Shown piece by piece: positions 1 to 5,931 of a DNA stretch of 5,931 bases. Below the pieces are notes generated by a model, which was given only the letters and a program-made list of their open reading frames with translations, made no database searches and was not told the DNA's origin. Every line of letters begins with the position of its first letter. Position 1 is the stretch's first letter. This DNA comes from Acetobacteraceae bacterium (GTDB lineage Bacteria > Pseudomonadota > Alphaproteobacteria > Acetobacterales > Acetobacteraceae), in assembly GCA_027323595.1 (NCBI GenBank), contig DAHWBL010000189.1, forward strand, positions 1-5,931, in the 5' to 3' direction. A program made the position numbers and the translations under genes.

Positions 1-959
1 AGATGCGCCGAGCCCGCCGCCACCGGCCGCAAGGTCGGCGCAACCCGCCGGCACACCGGCTCGACGAGCGCGCAGCGCCCGGCGAAGCGACAGCCAGGCG
101 GCGGATCGATCGGGCTCGGCGGATCGCCCACGAGCGGCGCCTGCGCCATCCGCGCCGCGGGGTCCATCGACAGCCGCGAGGCGAGCAGGCCCTGTGTGTA
201 GGGATGACGCGGCGCGCGATACAGCGCGTCCGCCGGCCCCACCTCCATCACCTGGCCCAGATACATCACCAGCACCCGGTCGGCGAGGTGATGCACCACC
301 GCCAGATCATGCGAGATGAACAGATAGGTCAGCCCCAGCTCACGCTTGAGATCGAGCAACAAATTGAGCACCTGCGCCTCGACCGACTTGTCCAAAGCCG
401 AGACCGGCTCATCCATGATCACCAGCCGCGGCTCCAGACACAATGCGCGCGCGATGTTCACCCGCTGGCGCTGGCCGCCCGAAAGCTGGTGCGGCAGCAT
501 GGCCGCGTGCCGCGCCGGATCGAGCCCGACCAGGTGCAGCATCTCCTCGGCACGCGCGCGCGCCGGCCCGCGTGCCACGCCCTGCGCGCGCGGGCCAAAC
601 GTCAGTGTCTGCAGAATCGGCAGGCGCGCATTGAGCGAGGCATGCGAATCCTGAAACACCATCTGCACATTGGCAAACAGCTCCCGCCGCGAGATGCCGT
701 CGGGCGCGCCCACCTGCTCGCCATCGAAAATCAGCTCGCCCGAATCCGGCACCACCAGATGCAGCAGCAGCCGCGCGAGGGTAGATTTGCCGCACCCCGA
801 TTCGCCCACGACCCCGAGTGTCTCGGCCTTGCCCACATCGAAGGACACGCCATCCACCGCATGCACCAGCCCTCGCTGCCCGCGCACGCGGAATTTCTTG
901 ACCAGATCACGCGCGATCAAAAGCGGCTGGCCCGCCCCCCCACGATCGCGCGCACTCAC
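1..959 (-). CDS. Dpp/Opp-family ABC importer ATP-binding protein (DppF-like), 3' end outside window
   Basis: Cytoplasmic ATPase subunit that would power peptide (or related solute) import by the two permeases encoded just upstream. Translating from the GTG at 959 gives 319 open residues up to the window edge. Visible motifs are Walker A GESGCGKST (52-60), Q-loop VFQD (101-104), ABC signature LSGGQRQR (159-166), Walker B LVIMDEP (179-185), D-loop SALD (187-190) and H-loop SHD (216-218). After these comes the C-terminal oligopeptide-transporter extension with HPYTQGLL (252-259) and Cys290, Cys296 and Cys303 in the family's C-x5-C-x6-C pattern. The VQMVFQDxxASLN block is typical of the DppF/OppF rather than the DppD/OppD type. 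The start codon overlaps the permease stop as GTGA (956-959), with no clear Shine-Dalgarno, suggesting translational coupling. Relative to the family only a few to about 20 residues are missing. No stop codon is seen. Substrate is not predictable from this subunit. Confidence 0.95.
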   Translation of the reverse strand, partial: MSARDRGGAGQPLLIARDLVKKFRVRGQRGLVHAVDGVSFDVGKAETLGVVGESGCGKSTLARLLLHLVVPDSGELIFDGEQVGAPDGISRRELFANVQMVFQDSHASLNARLPILQTLTFGPRAQGVARGPARARAEEMLHLVGLDPARHAAMLPHQLSGGQRQRVNIARALCLEPRLVIMDEPVSALDKSVEAQVLNLLLDLKRELGLTYLFISHDLAVVHHLADRVLVMYLGQVMEVGPADALYRAPRHPYTQGLLASRLSMDPAARMAQAPLVGDPPSPIDPPPGCRFAGRCALVEPVCRRVAPTLRPVAAGSAH

Positions 960-1816
960 GACCGCACCGCCATCGCGTCGCGCAGGCCGTCACTGACCAG
1001 ATTGAAGGCAAGCGAGGTCAGAAATATCGCAACACCAGGCAACGCCGCGTTCACCGGCGCCACATACACCGCCTGGCGCAGCGCGCTCAGCATCAGCCCC
1101 CAGTCAGGCTCCGGCGGACGAACCCCGAGCCCCAGAAAACTCAAGCCCGCGGCAAGCACGATCGACAGGCTGCACAACCCCGACGCATACACCACCACCG
1201 GCCCGATCATGTGGCCGATCACATGCACGCGCAGGATCGCGCCATGCCCCGCGCCGGATGCGCGCGCCGCGGCGACGAAATCCAGATGCCGCACCTCGGT
1301 GGTCGCACTCTCCGCGACCCGACAGATCGGCGCGATGAACACCAGCGCCAACGCCACGACCGCGTTCTGCACGCCCCCGCCAAGCGCGCCGGACAGCGCG
1401 ACGGCGAGCAAAACCGATGGAAAAGCATAGAACACATCCATCACCCGCATGATCGCCATGTTCACGCCGCCGCCGAAATATCCGGCGATCAGCCCCAGCG
1501 TTCCGCCGATCGCGCTGGCCACCAGCACCGGGGCAAACCCCACCAGCAGCGTGATCCGCCCGCCATAGAGCAGCCGGGCGAGCATGTCGCGGCCCAGCTC
1601 ATCGGTGCCGAGCAGATGGCCGCGATACAGCATCGGTTTCAAACGCAGCAGGATGGAGCTGCGATAAGGATCAAACCCGGTGACCAGCGGGGCGGCCAGC
1701 ACCGCGCCCACGATCACCACCAGCAGGATCATCCCGCCGATCACGCCCGGGTCGCGCGCCATCCTGCGCACCACCGGCCAGCGCGCCTGCCCGATCGGCG
1801 GGGCCGCGACATCCAT
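956..1816 (-). CDS. Dpp/Opp-family ABC importer permease (DppC-like)
   Basis: Inner-membrane permease, second of the heterodimeric pair, 286 aa, normal length for DppC/OppC. A short cytoplasmic N-terminus is followed by a first hydrophobic segment (about 24-45). Next come the hallmark HLLGTDELGRDMLARLLYGG (67-86) and further membrane segments near 88-112, 122-142, 150-164, 205-230 and 257-277. The EAA loop that docks on the ATPase is at about 179-202 (DFVAAARASGAG...). LSFLGLGVRPPEPDWG (225-240) and the C-terminal FNLVSDGLRDAM (271-282) are family signatures. The usual 'LPN' at the end of the EAA loop reads IGH (200-202), a mild divergence. The ATG at 1816 lies 3 nt after the upstream permease stop. 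No strong ribosome binding site is visible, so coupling to dppB-like translation is likely. The TGA overlaps the ATPase GTG by 4 nt. Confidence 0.96.
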   Translation of the reverse strand: MDVAAPPIGQARWPVVRRMARDPGVIGGMILLVVIVGAVLAAPLVTGFDPYRSSILLRLKPMLYRGHLLGTDELGRDMLARLLYGGRITLLVGFAPVLVASAIGGTLGLIAGYFGGGVNMAIMRVMDVFYAFPSVLLAVALSGALGGGVQNAVVALALVFIAPICRVAESATTEVRHLDFVAAARASGAGHGAILRVHVIGHMIGPVVVYASGLCSLSIVLAAGLSFLGLGVRPPEPDWGLMLSALRQAVYVAPVNAALPGVAIFLTSLAFNLVSDGLRDAMAVRS

Positions 1817-1819
1817 GGC

Positions 1820-2764
1820 TCAGCCGCGACGCATGCGCGGGTCGATGCCTGATTGCAACAGATCGACCAGCAGATTGAGAAACACGAAGCCCAGCGCGAG
1901 CACCAAAATGGTGCCCTGGAGCATCGGCTGGTCACGCCGCAGGATCGCGTTGCTCATCAGGAACCCCACACCAGGCCAGTTGAACACCGTCTCCACCAGA
2001 ATCGAACCACCGAACAGATAGCCGAGTTGCAAGCCCATCACTGCAAGGATCGGCGGCGCGGCGTTTTTCAGCACGTGGCGCAGGATCGCATGTCCGGCCA
2101 ACCCCTGCGCGCGCAGGGTGCGCACGAAATCCTGTCGCAGCAGTTCGGCCACCCGGTCGCGGGTGATGCGCGTGACGATGCCCGCCGGGATCAGCGACAG
2201 CGTCGCGATCGGCATCACCAGATTGCGCAGCTCCTGCCAGTGCCATGACAGGCCACGCGGCCCCATGCCCATCGCGGGCAGCCAGTTGAGCGTCACCGAA
2301 AACAGGATCACCAGCACGATGCCCAGCCAATATTGCGGCACCGACAGGCCGCACAGCGCGAACGCGCTGGCGATGCGGTCGATCCAGCCGCCACGATGCA
2401 CCCCGGCGAGCAACCCGCAGCCGATGCCGATCGAAAAACCGATGATGGCAGCACCGATCGCGATGATCGCGGTGTTGCCGATCGCCGCCCCCAGCTCACC
2501 GGCCACCGGCCGGCCGGTGCCGATCGAGGTGCCCAGATCACCCTGCAGAAGATGACCGAGCCAGACCAGATACTGCACCGGCAACGGGCGATCCAAACCA
2601 TAATGATGCCGCAACAACGCGATCACCTCCGGCGAGGCATTGTCGGGCAGCAAAGTCTGAATCGGATCACCCGGCGCCACGAACATCAGCACGAAGCAGA
2701 TCATCGTCACCCCGAGCACGATCGGGATCACCGCGAGCAGCCGCAGCCCCGCCGCCCTCAGCAC
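1820..2764 (-). CDS. Dpp/Opp-family ABC importer permease (DppB-like)
   Basis: Inner-membrane permease, first of the pair, 314 aa, typical DppB/OppB length. Residues 8-30 form the first membrane helix, ending in the family signature VAPGDP (29-34). YGLDRPLPVQYLVWLGHLLQGDLG (55-78) is the conserved periplasmic block. Other membrane segments lie near 97-123, 138-157, 181-200, 237-258 and 282-305. The EAA loop is at about 212-234 (DFVRTLRAQGL...HVLKN). It is followed by LGYLFGGSILVETVFNWPGVG (247-267) and the terminal NLLVDLL...IDPRMRRG. The GTG at 2764 is chosen because the resulting MLRAAGLRLL N-terminus aligns with the family's usual MLRxxxRRLL start. No in-frame upstream start or clear Shine-Dalgarno competes. 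It starts 24 nt after the binding-protein stop and ends 3 nt before the DppC-like gene. Confidence 0.96.
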   Translation of the reverse strand: MLRAAGLRLLAVIPIVLGVTMICFVLMFVAPGDPIQTLLPDNASPEVIALLRHHYGLDRPLPVQYLVWLGHLLQGDLGTSIGTGRPVAGELGAAIGNTAIIAIGAAIIGFSIGIGCGLLAGVHRGGWIDRIASAFALCGLSVPQYWLGIVLVILFSVTLNWLPAMGMGPRGLSWHWQELRNLVMPIATLSLIPAGIVTRITRDRVAELLRQDFVRTLRAQGLAGHAILRHVLKNAAPPILAVMGLQLGYLFGGSILVETVFNWPGVGFLMSNAILRRDQPMLQGTILVLALGFVFLNLLVDLLQSGIDPRMRRG

Positions 2765-2788
2765 GACGCGCGCCCGCTCACGGCGCGA

Positions 2789-4378
2789 TCACGGGTCAAC
2801 GCTCACCGGCGTCAGATCCTGAAACCAGTTCTTCGCCTGGATGAAACCATGCAGCTTGGGGCTCAGCGCCCGCGGATTGACGTCATGGGCGATCCACACC
2901 ATCACCGCCTGGTCCACCATCATCGCGTGCGCGCGGGCGAACAGCGCGCTCTGTTTTTCCGGATCGAATTCGTGCGTGGCGGCATCACACACGCGGTCGA
3001 TCTCGGGGTCGGAGAACCCGCCCCAGTTCGAGCCCGATGAGCCGAACTGGCTGGTCTGGATGAAGCGACAGATGGCACCGAACGGGTCCTGGGTGTTGCG
3101 GCTGAAATTCATCGCCACATCGGCGTTGCGCCGCGCCACCGGGCCGATCGCGGTGCCGCGCATGAGGTCGATCAACGCGTTCCAGTCCATCACGTCAAAG
3201 CTCACGTCAAAGCCGACATCATTGAGATTCTGCTGCACGAATTCGTTCATCGGCAGCGGCTGCATCTGCCCCGATCCGGCGGTGGAGATGGCGATCTTCA
3301 CCTTCGCGGGATGTTGCTTGTCATATCCCGCCTGTTTCATCAGCGCGCGCGCCGCATCCGGATCAAATTTGATTTCGAAACTCGGCTTGCCATACCAGGG
3401 ATGATCGCGGGTGACGTTGCCGTAGCTCTCGATCATCATGCCGCCAAGCAGCTCCTTCAGCCCGGCGCGGTCCACCGCGAGGTTCGCCGCGCGGCGCACG
3501 CGAATATCCCTGAACGGCGAGTTTTCCTGGAAACTCAGCTCATAGGACCAGATATGCGGATAGGCGTTGGTGACGATCTGAAAGCCCGAGCCGCGCAGCT
3601 TGTCGATCGTGTCGGGTGCCGGTGCCTCGATCCAGTTCACCTGCCCCGACAGCAGCGCCGCGGCGCGCGTGGTGGCCTCGGGCATCGGATACAGCACCAG
3701 CCGATCCTGGTGCGGGATGCGCGCCTTGTTCCAATAATCCGTGTTGGCGACAAGCTCCAGCCGTTCGCGCGGCACCAGCCGGTCGAACCGGTACGGCCCG
3801 GTGCCGACCGGCGCCTTGGCAAACGCCTCCCAGCTGCCGACCTTGTTGTACTGCGCGGGGCTGACCATCAGCAGAAACGCGAGCTGATAGGGCAGCATCG
3901 CGTTCGGCCCCTTGGTGATGATCGCCACCGTGTGGTCATCGATCTTTTCGATCGCCTTGTAGTCCGGCAGCCTGGTCTTGGCGTCGGCGAACTGTCCGGC
4001 GTTGAATTGCGGCGCGGCGGGGTCCATCAGCCGGCCAAAATTCCACAGCACGTCATCGGCGGTGAAATCGGTGCCGTCGTGCCAGTGCACGCCGGCCCGC
4101 AGCTTCAGGATCCAGCGCGTGCTGTCGGCCGGGTCCGGCGTCCAGGACAGCGCCAGCCCCGGCACGATGCCCGAGGCGCGATCCGCCGAGGCGAGGTCCC
4201 AGGCGACCAGCGAATCATAAAGATTATAGCTGACGAACCGGAACCCCTCATATCCCTGGTCCGCCTGCCCGATCACGATCGGAATGTCGCCGGCGGTCAT
4301 CGCCACCCGCAGCACGCTTTCCGCGCGGGCCGGGACAACCAGCAGGCTGGCGAGAAGGCAGGCGATGATCCGGCGCAT
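2789..4378 (-). CDS. ABC importer periplasmic solute-binding protein, family 5 (DppA/OppA type)
   Basis: Periplasmic receptor that would capture the substrate and hand it to the permeases. It is 529 aa, the usual size of SBP_bac_5 proteins. MRRIIACLLASLLVVPARA is a clear Sec signal peptide (positive n-region, hydrophobic core, ARA-E cleavage after about residue 19). It has no lipobox, so the protein should be soluble and periplasmic. Family signatures are RWILKLRAGVHWHDGTDFTA (88-107) with DDV after it, VGTGPYRFDRL (191-201), DYWNKARIPHQDRLVLYPMP (214-233), AALLSGQVNWIEAP (240-253) and FRDIRVRRAANLAVDR (289-304). Cys437 and Cys464 could pair in the oxidising periplasm. The ATG at 4378 is preferred over an in-frame ATG at 4474. 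It opens directly into the signal peptide, has an AGGGAG Shine-Dalgarno 7 nt upstream, and the longer form would cover the promoter. This is the first gene of the operon. Ligand (dipeptide, oligopeptide, opine, glutathione or other) cannot be assigned by eye. Confidence 0.95.
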   Translation of the reverse strand: MRRIIACLLASLLVVPARAESVLRVAMTAGDIPIVIGQADQGYEGFRFVSYNLYDSLVAWDLASADRASGIVPGLALSWTPDPADSTRWILKLRAGVHWHDGTDFTADDVLWNFGRLMDPAAPQFNAGQFADAKTRLPDYKAIEKIDDHTVAIITKGPNAMLPYQLAFLLMVSPAQYNKVGSWEAFAKAPVGTGPYRFDRLVPRERLELVANTDYWNKARIPHQDRLVLYPMPEATTRAAALLSGQVNWIEAPAPDTIDKLRGSGFQIVTNAYPHIWSYELSFQENSPFRDIRVRRAANLAVDRAGLKELLGGMMIESYGNVTRDHPWYGKPSFEIKFDPDAARALMKQAGYDKQHPAKVKIAISTAGSGQMQPLPMNEFVQQNLNDVGFDVSFDVMDWNALIDLMRGTAIGPVARRNADVAMNFSRNTQDPFGAICRFIQTSQFGSSGSNWGGFSDPEIDRVCDAATHEFDPEKQSALFARAHAMMVDQAVMVWIAHDVNPRALSPKLHGFIQAKNWFQDLTPVSVDP

Positions 4379-4385
4379 GGGCACG

Positions 4386-4391
4386 CTCCCT
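4386..4391 (-). promoter_or_regulatory. Ribosome binding site of the solute-binding protein gene
   Basis: AGGGAG on the minus strand, 7 nt before the ATG at 4378. This is the strongest Shine-Dalgarno match in the operon. It decides the start codon in favour of 4378 over the in-frame ATG at 4474. Confidence 0.75.
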
Positions 4392-4410
4392 GGCAGAGAC
4401 CCAAGGCACC

Positions 4411-4425
4411 GCAAGGATTGTGCCA
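4411..4425 (-). promoter_or_regulatory. Sigma-54 (RpoN) type -24/-12 promoter of the ABC transporter operon
   Basis: The minus strand reads TGGCACAATCCTTGC from 4425 to 4411. The -24 element TGGCAC and the -12 element TTGC are separated by exactly 5 nt, giving the invariant GG-N10-GC spacing of RpoN promoters (consensus TGGCACG-N4-TTGCW). The only departures from core consensus are A instead of G after GGCAC and G instead of A/T after TTGC. The predicted transcription start, 12 nt beyond the -12 C, is near 4399. That leaves a leader of about 21 nt containing the AGGGAG ribosome binding site. RpoN promoters need an AAA+ enhancer-binding protein, so the operon should be tightly inducible. No such regulator is encoded in the window. 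Motif and spacing are seen directly; function is inferred. Confidence 0.7.
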
Positions 4426-4444
4426 GACCACCATGCCCGCGCCC

Positions 4445-4458
4445 GCCCGCGCGCGGGC
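4445..4458. repeat. Perfect 14-nt palindrome between the divergent promoters
   Basis: GCCCGCGCGCGGGC is identical to its reverse complement. It lies between the two sigma-54-like promoters and overlaps the GG of the plus-strand -24 element (4456-4457). It could be an operator for a dimeric regulator whose binding would block the plus promoter. It could equally be a chance product of a G+C-rich spacer. No regulator family consensus that I know of is recognisable. Confidence 0.35.
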
Positions 4459-4470
4459 ACGCAATTTGCT
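4455..4470 (+). promoter_or_regulatory. Sigma-54 (RpoN) type -24/-12 promoter of the asparaginase-like gene
   Basis: The plus strand reads GGGCACGCAATTTGCT. GGCACG (4456-4461), N4, then TTGCT (4466-4470) match the RpoN consensus TGGCACG-N4-TTGCW at every position except the first base (G for T). The GG and GC dinucleotides are separated by exactly 10 nt. The predicted start of transcription is near 4481, giving a leader of about 56 nt before the ATG at 4537. No convincing sigma-70 promoter was found for this gene: TTGCTC at 4466 has only a very poor -10 partner. The site is oriented back to back with the minus-strand promoter at 4411-4425, leaving 29 nt between the two motifs. Confidence 0.72.
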
Positions 4471-4483
4471 CCATCGGGCAAAC

Positions 4484-4504
4484 CGGTGTGAGGTCGCGCC
4501 ACCG
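4484..4504. repeat. Short inverted repeat, candidate activator site
   Basis: CGGTG (4484-4488) and CACCG (4500-4504) are 5-bp inverted arms separated by 11 nt. Measured from the predicted transporter start at 4399 the site spans about -85 to -105, the usual place for an enhancer-binding protein. For the plus promoter it would lie in the untranslated leader. The arms are short and the element could be chance. It does not fit the NtrC pattern, whose GCAC and GTGC half-sites are arranged the other way round. Confidence 0.25.
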
Positions 4505-4526
4505 CGCAGAAGCCGCCGGATCATCC

Positions 4527-4531
4527 AGGAG
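4527..4531 (+). promoter_or_regulatory. Ribosome binding site of the asparaginase-like gene
   Basis: AGGAG lies 5 nt before the ATG at 4537. It is a strong Shine-Dalgarno core at acceptable spacing and supports that start codon. Confidence 0.75.
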
Positions 4532-4536
4532 CCGCC

Positions 4537-5931
4537 ATGACCCGCAAAGCCCGCATCGCCCATCTCGCCGGACCCAACGCCACCATCCAGAACACCGCCC
4601 CGCTGGTGACCTCCAACAAGGCCCGCGCCGCCCACGGCCTGCCCGCCCGCACGAACCCTGACGGCTCGCCGCAACGTTTCGATATTCTGCGCCCGCAGCG
4701 TCTTGCCGCGCCGGTCAGCGTCTATATCGAGCAGTTCAGCGGCCATCCGCTCGAAGCCGACGCCGCCGAGCTCTACGCCCCGCCCGATGGCTGGCTCGAC
4801 GCGGCCGGCAATTTCCACACCGCCCCCACCGGCCCGGCCGACACGCCGGTATTCAAGGTCACGCTCGACCCCGCCGACGGGCTGTATCCGCTGCCCTACA
4901 TGGCCCGCCAGGCCGACGGCTCGGCCTGGGAGGAGGAATGCGCCTATCCCTTCGCCCCACAGGAAAAAGCGCGCCAGGCGTTCCTGCCGGACGGCTCACG
5001 CAGCTTCGAGGAGATCGACCGGCTGCATGTCGGCGGCGACGGGCTGGGCAACCAGATCTCGGGCCGCGCGGAGGTGGATTTCTTCCGCGTCATCGCGCCA
5101 TCGGGCTACACCAAGGGCCTGCCCGCCGCGCGGCGCACCGACACGCCGCTGCCCGGCGAGGAAGGCGACATCCCGCCCGAGGCGCGCGGACGCAATTTCT
5201 TTCCCTACAAGCCGCCGCACATCGAGGCCTCGCCGCCGCGCTCGATGCTCGCCCGGCTCACCAACAGCGTGCAGGAGCTGCTGGCGGACGGCAAATATGA
5301 TGGCGCCATCTGGACCCAGGGCAGCCCGCGCATCGAGGAATCGATCTACTGGATGAACCTGCTGCTCGACGTCACCGTGCCGGTCTGCGGCAACGCCGCC
5401 CAGCGCATGCACGGCACGATCGGCAATGACGGGCCGCATAATCTGGTTGATTCGATCAAATATATCGAATCCGGCTGCTGGAAGGACGAGCACGGGCGCA
5501 ACCGCGCCGGCATGGTGCTGTGCCAGGAACAGCGCGTGTTCGCCGCGCGCGAGGTGATGAAGGCCGATGCCCGCCCCGGCGGCTACGTCGCCACCGGCGG
5601 CCATGGCGGCATCCTCGGCGGCTCGGGCCATGAGGCCGGTCCGCCCCAGCTGCTGCATCTGCCGGCGACCCGCCACACCTGGAATTCCGACGTGCGCGTC
5701 ACGGTTCTTCCGAACTCGGTGCAGGGCGTGCGGGCCACCGCCGGCGGCATCGAGGCGGTCACGGTCGCGGTGAAGGACACAGCCGGCCGCCTGCTCGGCA
5801 GCGCCATCCCGAAAGTGCGCATCACCAAGGATGGCAGCTACGGCGCCGATGACTGGGACGATGATCCCGCCCGCGAGGTCGATCTGATCGCGCTGATCGA
5901 GGATAATCTGCGCACCGCCCCGCTCGCCGGC
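4537..5931 (+). CDS. Divergent asparaginase/glutaminase-fold protein, 3' end outside window
   Basis: 465 residues are open to the right edge. No signal peptide is present, so it should be cytoplasmic. Three blocks identify the asparaginase superfamily by eye. KARIAHLAGPNATI (4-17) stands for the N-terminal beta-strand plus GGTI nucleophile motif, with Thr16 the likely nucleophile. YDGAIWTQGSPRIEES (254-269) stands for the second motif DGxVxTHGTDTMEET. NDGPHNLVDSI (297-307) matches the conserved ADGPxNLxxA segment. ATRHTWNSDV (377-386) resembles the stretch carrying the catalytic Lys. Departures: Thr89-Asp90 (E. coli AnsB numbering) read Ser263-Pro264, and Lys162 reads Arg379. About 170 extra residues, partly proline-rich, separate the two Thr motifs. 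It could hydrolyse a different amide or have a non-classical mechanism; classical asparaginase activity is doubtful. The ATG at 4537 has AGGAG 5 nt upstream. It is transcribed divergently from the peptide-type ABC importer. The C-terminal domain, with the expected catalytic Glu, is not in the window. Confidence 0.8.
   Translation, partial: MTRKARIAHLAGPNATIQNTAPLVTSNKARAAHGLPARTNPDGSPQRFDILRPQRLAAPVSVYIEQFSGHPLEADAAELYAPPDGWLDAAGNFHTAPTGPADTPVFKVTLDPADGLYPLPYMARQADGSAWEEECAYPFAPQEKARQAFLPDGSRSFEEIDRLHVGGDGLGNQISGRAEVDFFRVIAPSGYTKGLPAARRTDTPLPGEEGDIPPEARGRNFFPYKPPHIEASPPRSMLARLTNSVQELLADGKYDGAIWTQGSPRIEESIYWMNLLLDVTVPVCGNAAQRMHGTIGNDGPHNLVDSIKYIESGCWKDEHGRNRAGMVLCQEQRVFAAREVMKADARPGGYVATGGHGGILGGSGHEAGPPQLLHLPATRHTWNSDVRVTVLPNSVQGVRATAGGIEAVTVAVKDTAGRLLGSAIPKVRITKDGSYGADDWDDDPAREVDLIALIEDNLRTAPLAG

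Noticed and set aside
3..1430. A 475-codon open frame on the plus strand
   Set aside because: It is antisense to the DppF-like ATPase and DppC-like permease, both with full family motifs. Its translation is Arg/His/Gln-rich low-complexity sequence typical of a shadow frame in G+C-rich DNA.
2103..2118. Perfect 16-nt palindrome CCCTGCGCGCGCAGGG, terminator-like
   Set aside because: It is within the DppB-like coding region over the conserved EAA loop (Leu-Arg-Ala-Gln-Gly). It has no T-tract and downstream genes continue in the same operon.
2504..2519. Perfect 16-nt palindrome CACCGGCCGGCCGGTG
   Set aside because: It lies inside the DppB-like coding sequence. Thr/Gly/Arg/Pro/Val codons in a G+C-rich genome explain it, and there is no nearby promoter.
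4405..4424. GGCAC-N10-GTGCC inverted repeat resembling an NtrC-type site
   Set aside because: The spacing does not fit the NtrC pattern (5 nt between half-sites). One arm is simply the -24 element of the minus promoter.
4379..4474. A 32-residue N-terminal extension of the binding protein from the ATG at 4474
   Set aside because: The extension would precede a textbook signal peptide and span the sigma-54-like promoter. The start at 4378 has its own AGGGAG site.
4466..4494. Possible sigma-70 promoter (TTGCTC, 17 nt, TGAGGT)
   Set aside because: The -10 hexamer matches consensus at only two positions. The same bases form the -12 part of a much better sigma-54 match.
2333..4540. Other long plus-strand frames (2333-3040, 3311-4540)
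   Set aside because: They are antisense to the permease and binding-protein genes, with Arg-rich composition and no recognisable motifs. These are codon-bias shadows.
4996..5676. A 226-codon minus-strand frame
   Set aside because: It is antisense to the asparaginase-like gene, whose frame carries superfamily motifs and a good ribosome binding site. The antisense product has no recognisable family features.

Overview
The window is GC-rich, tightly packed bacterial coding DNA from what looks like a Gram-negative, probably an alphaproteobacterium. This rests on the Sec-type signal peptide of a periplasmic binding protein, proteobacterial-style Dpp/Opp family proteins, very high third-position GC, and sigma-54 type promoters. 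I cannot fix the genus; an acetic-acid-bacterium or rhodospirillalean relative is only a guess.

Layout. Positions 4378 down to 1 (minus strand) hold a peptide/opine/nickel-type (Dpp/Opp family) ABC importer operon. Its order is solute-binding protein (4378-2789), DppB-like permease (2764-1820), DppC-like permease (1816-956) and a DppF-like ATPase (959 to beyond the left edge). Gaps are 24 nt, 3 nt and a 4-nt overlap, so this is one transcription unit with probable translational coupling. Positions 4537-5931 (plus strand) hold the first 465 codons of a divergent asparaginase/glutaminase-fold protein, which runs off the right edge. No RNA genes, mobile elements or CRISPR arrays are visible.

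The most informative stretch is the 158-nt divergent intergenic region, 4379-4536. It carries two back-to-back sequences with the exact GG-N10-GC spacing and near-consensus bases of sigma-54 (RpoN) promoters. One (4425-4411, minus) fires into the transporter operon and one (4455-4470, plus) fires into the asparaginase-like gene. Each gene also has a good Shine-Dalgarno sequence. A perfect 14-nt palindrome and a short inverted repeat lie nearby.

Working model (inference): a cytoplasmic amidohydrolase-like enzyme and a high-affinity importer are co-induced by an enhancer-binding activator, perhaps in response to nitrogen status or to the transported compound. The importer would deliver an amide- or peptide-like nitrogen source and the enzyme would process it. 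The enzyme departs from classical L-asparaginase at several catalytic positions and has a long extra segment, so its substrate may not be asparagine.
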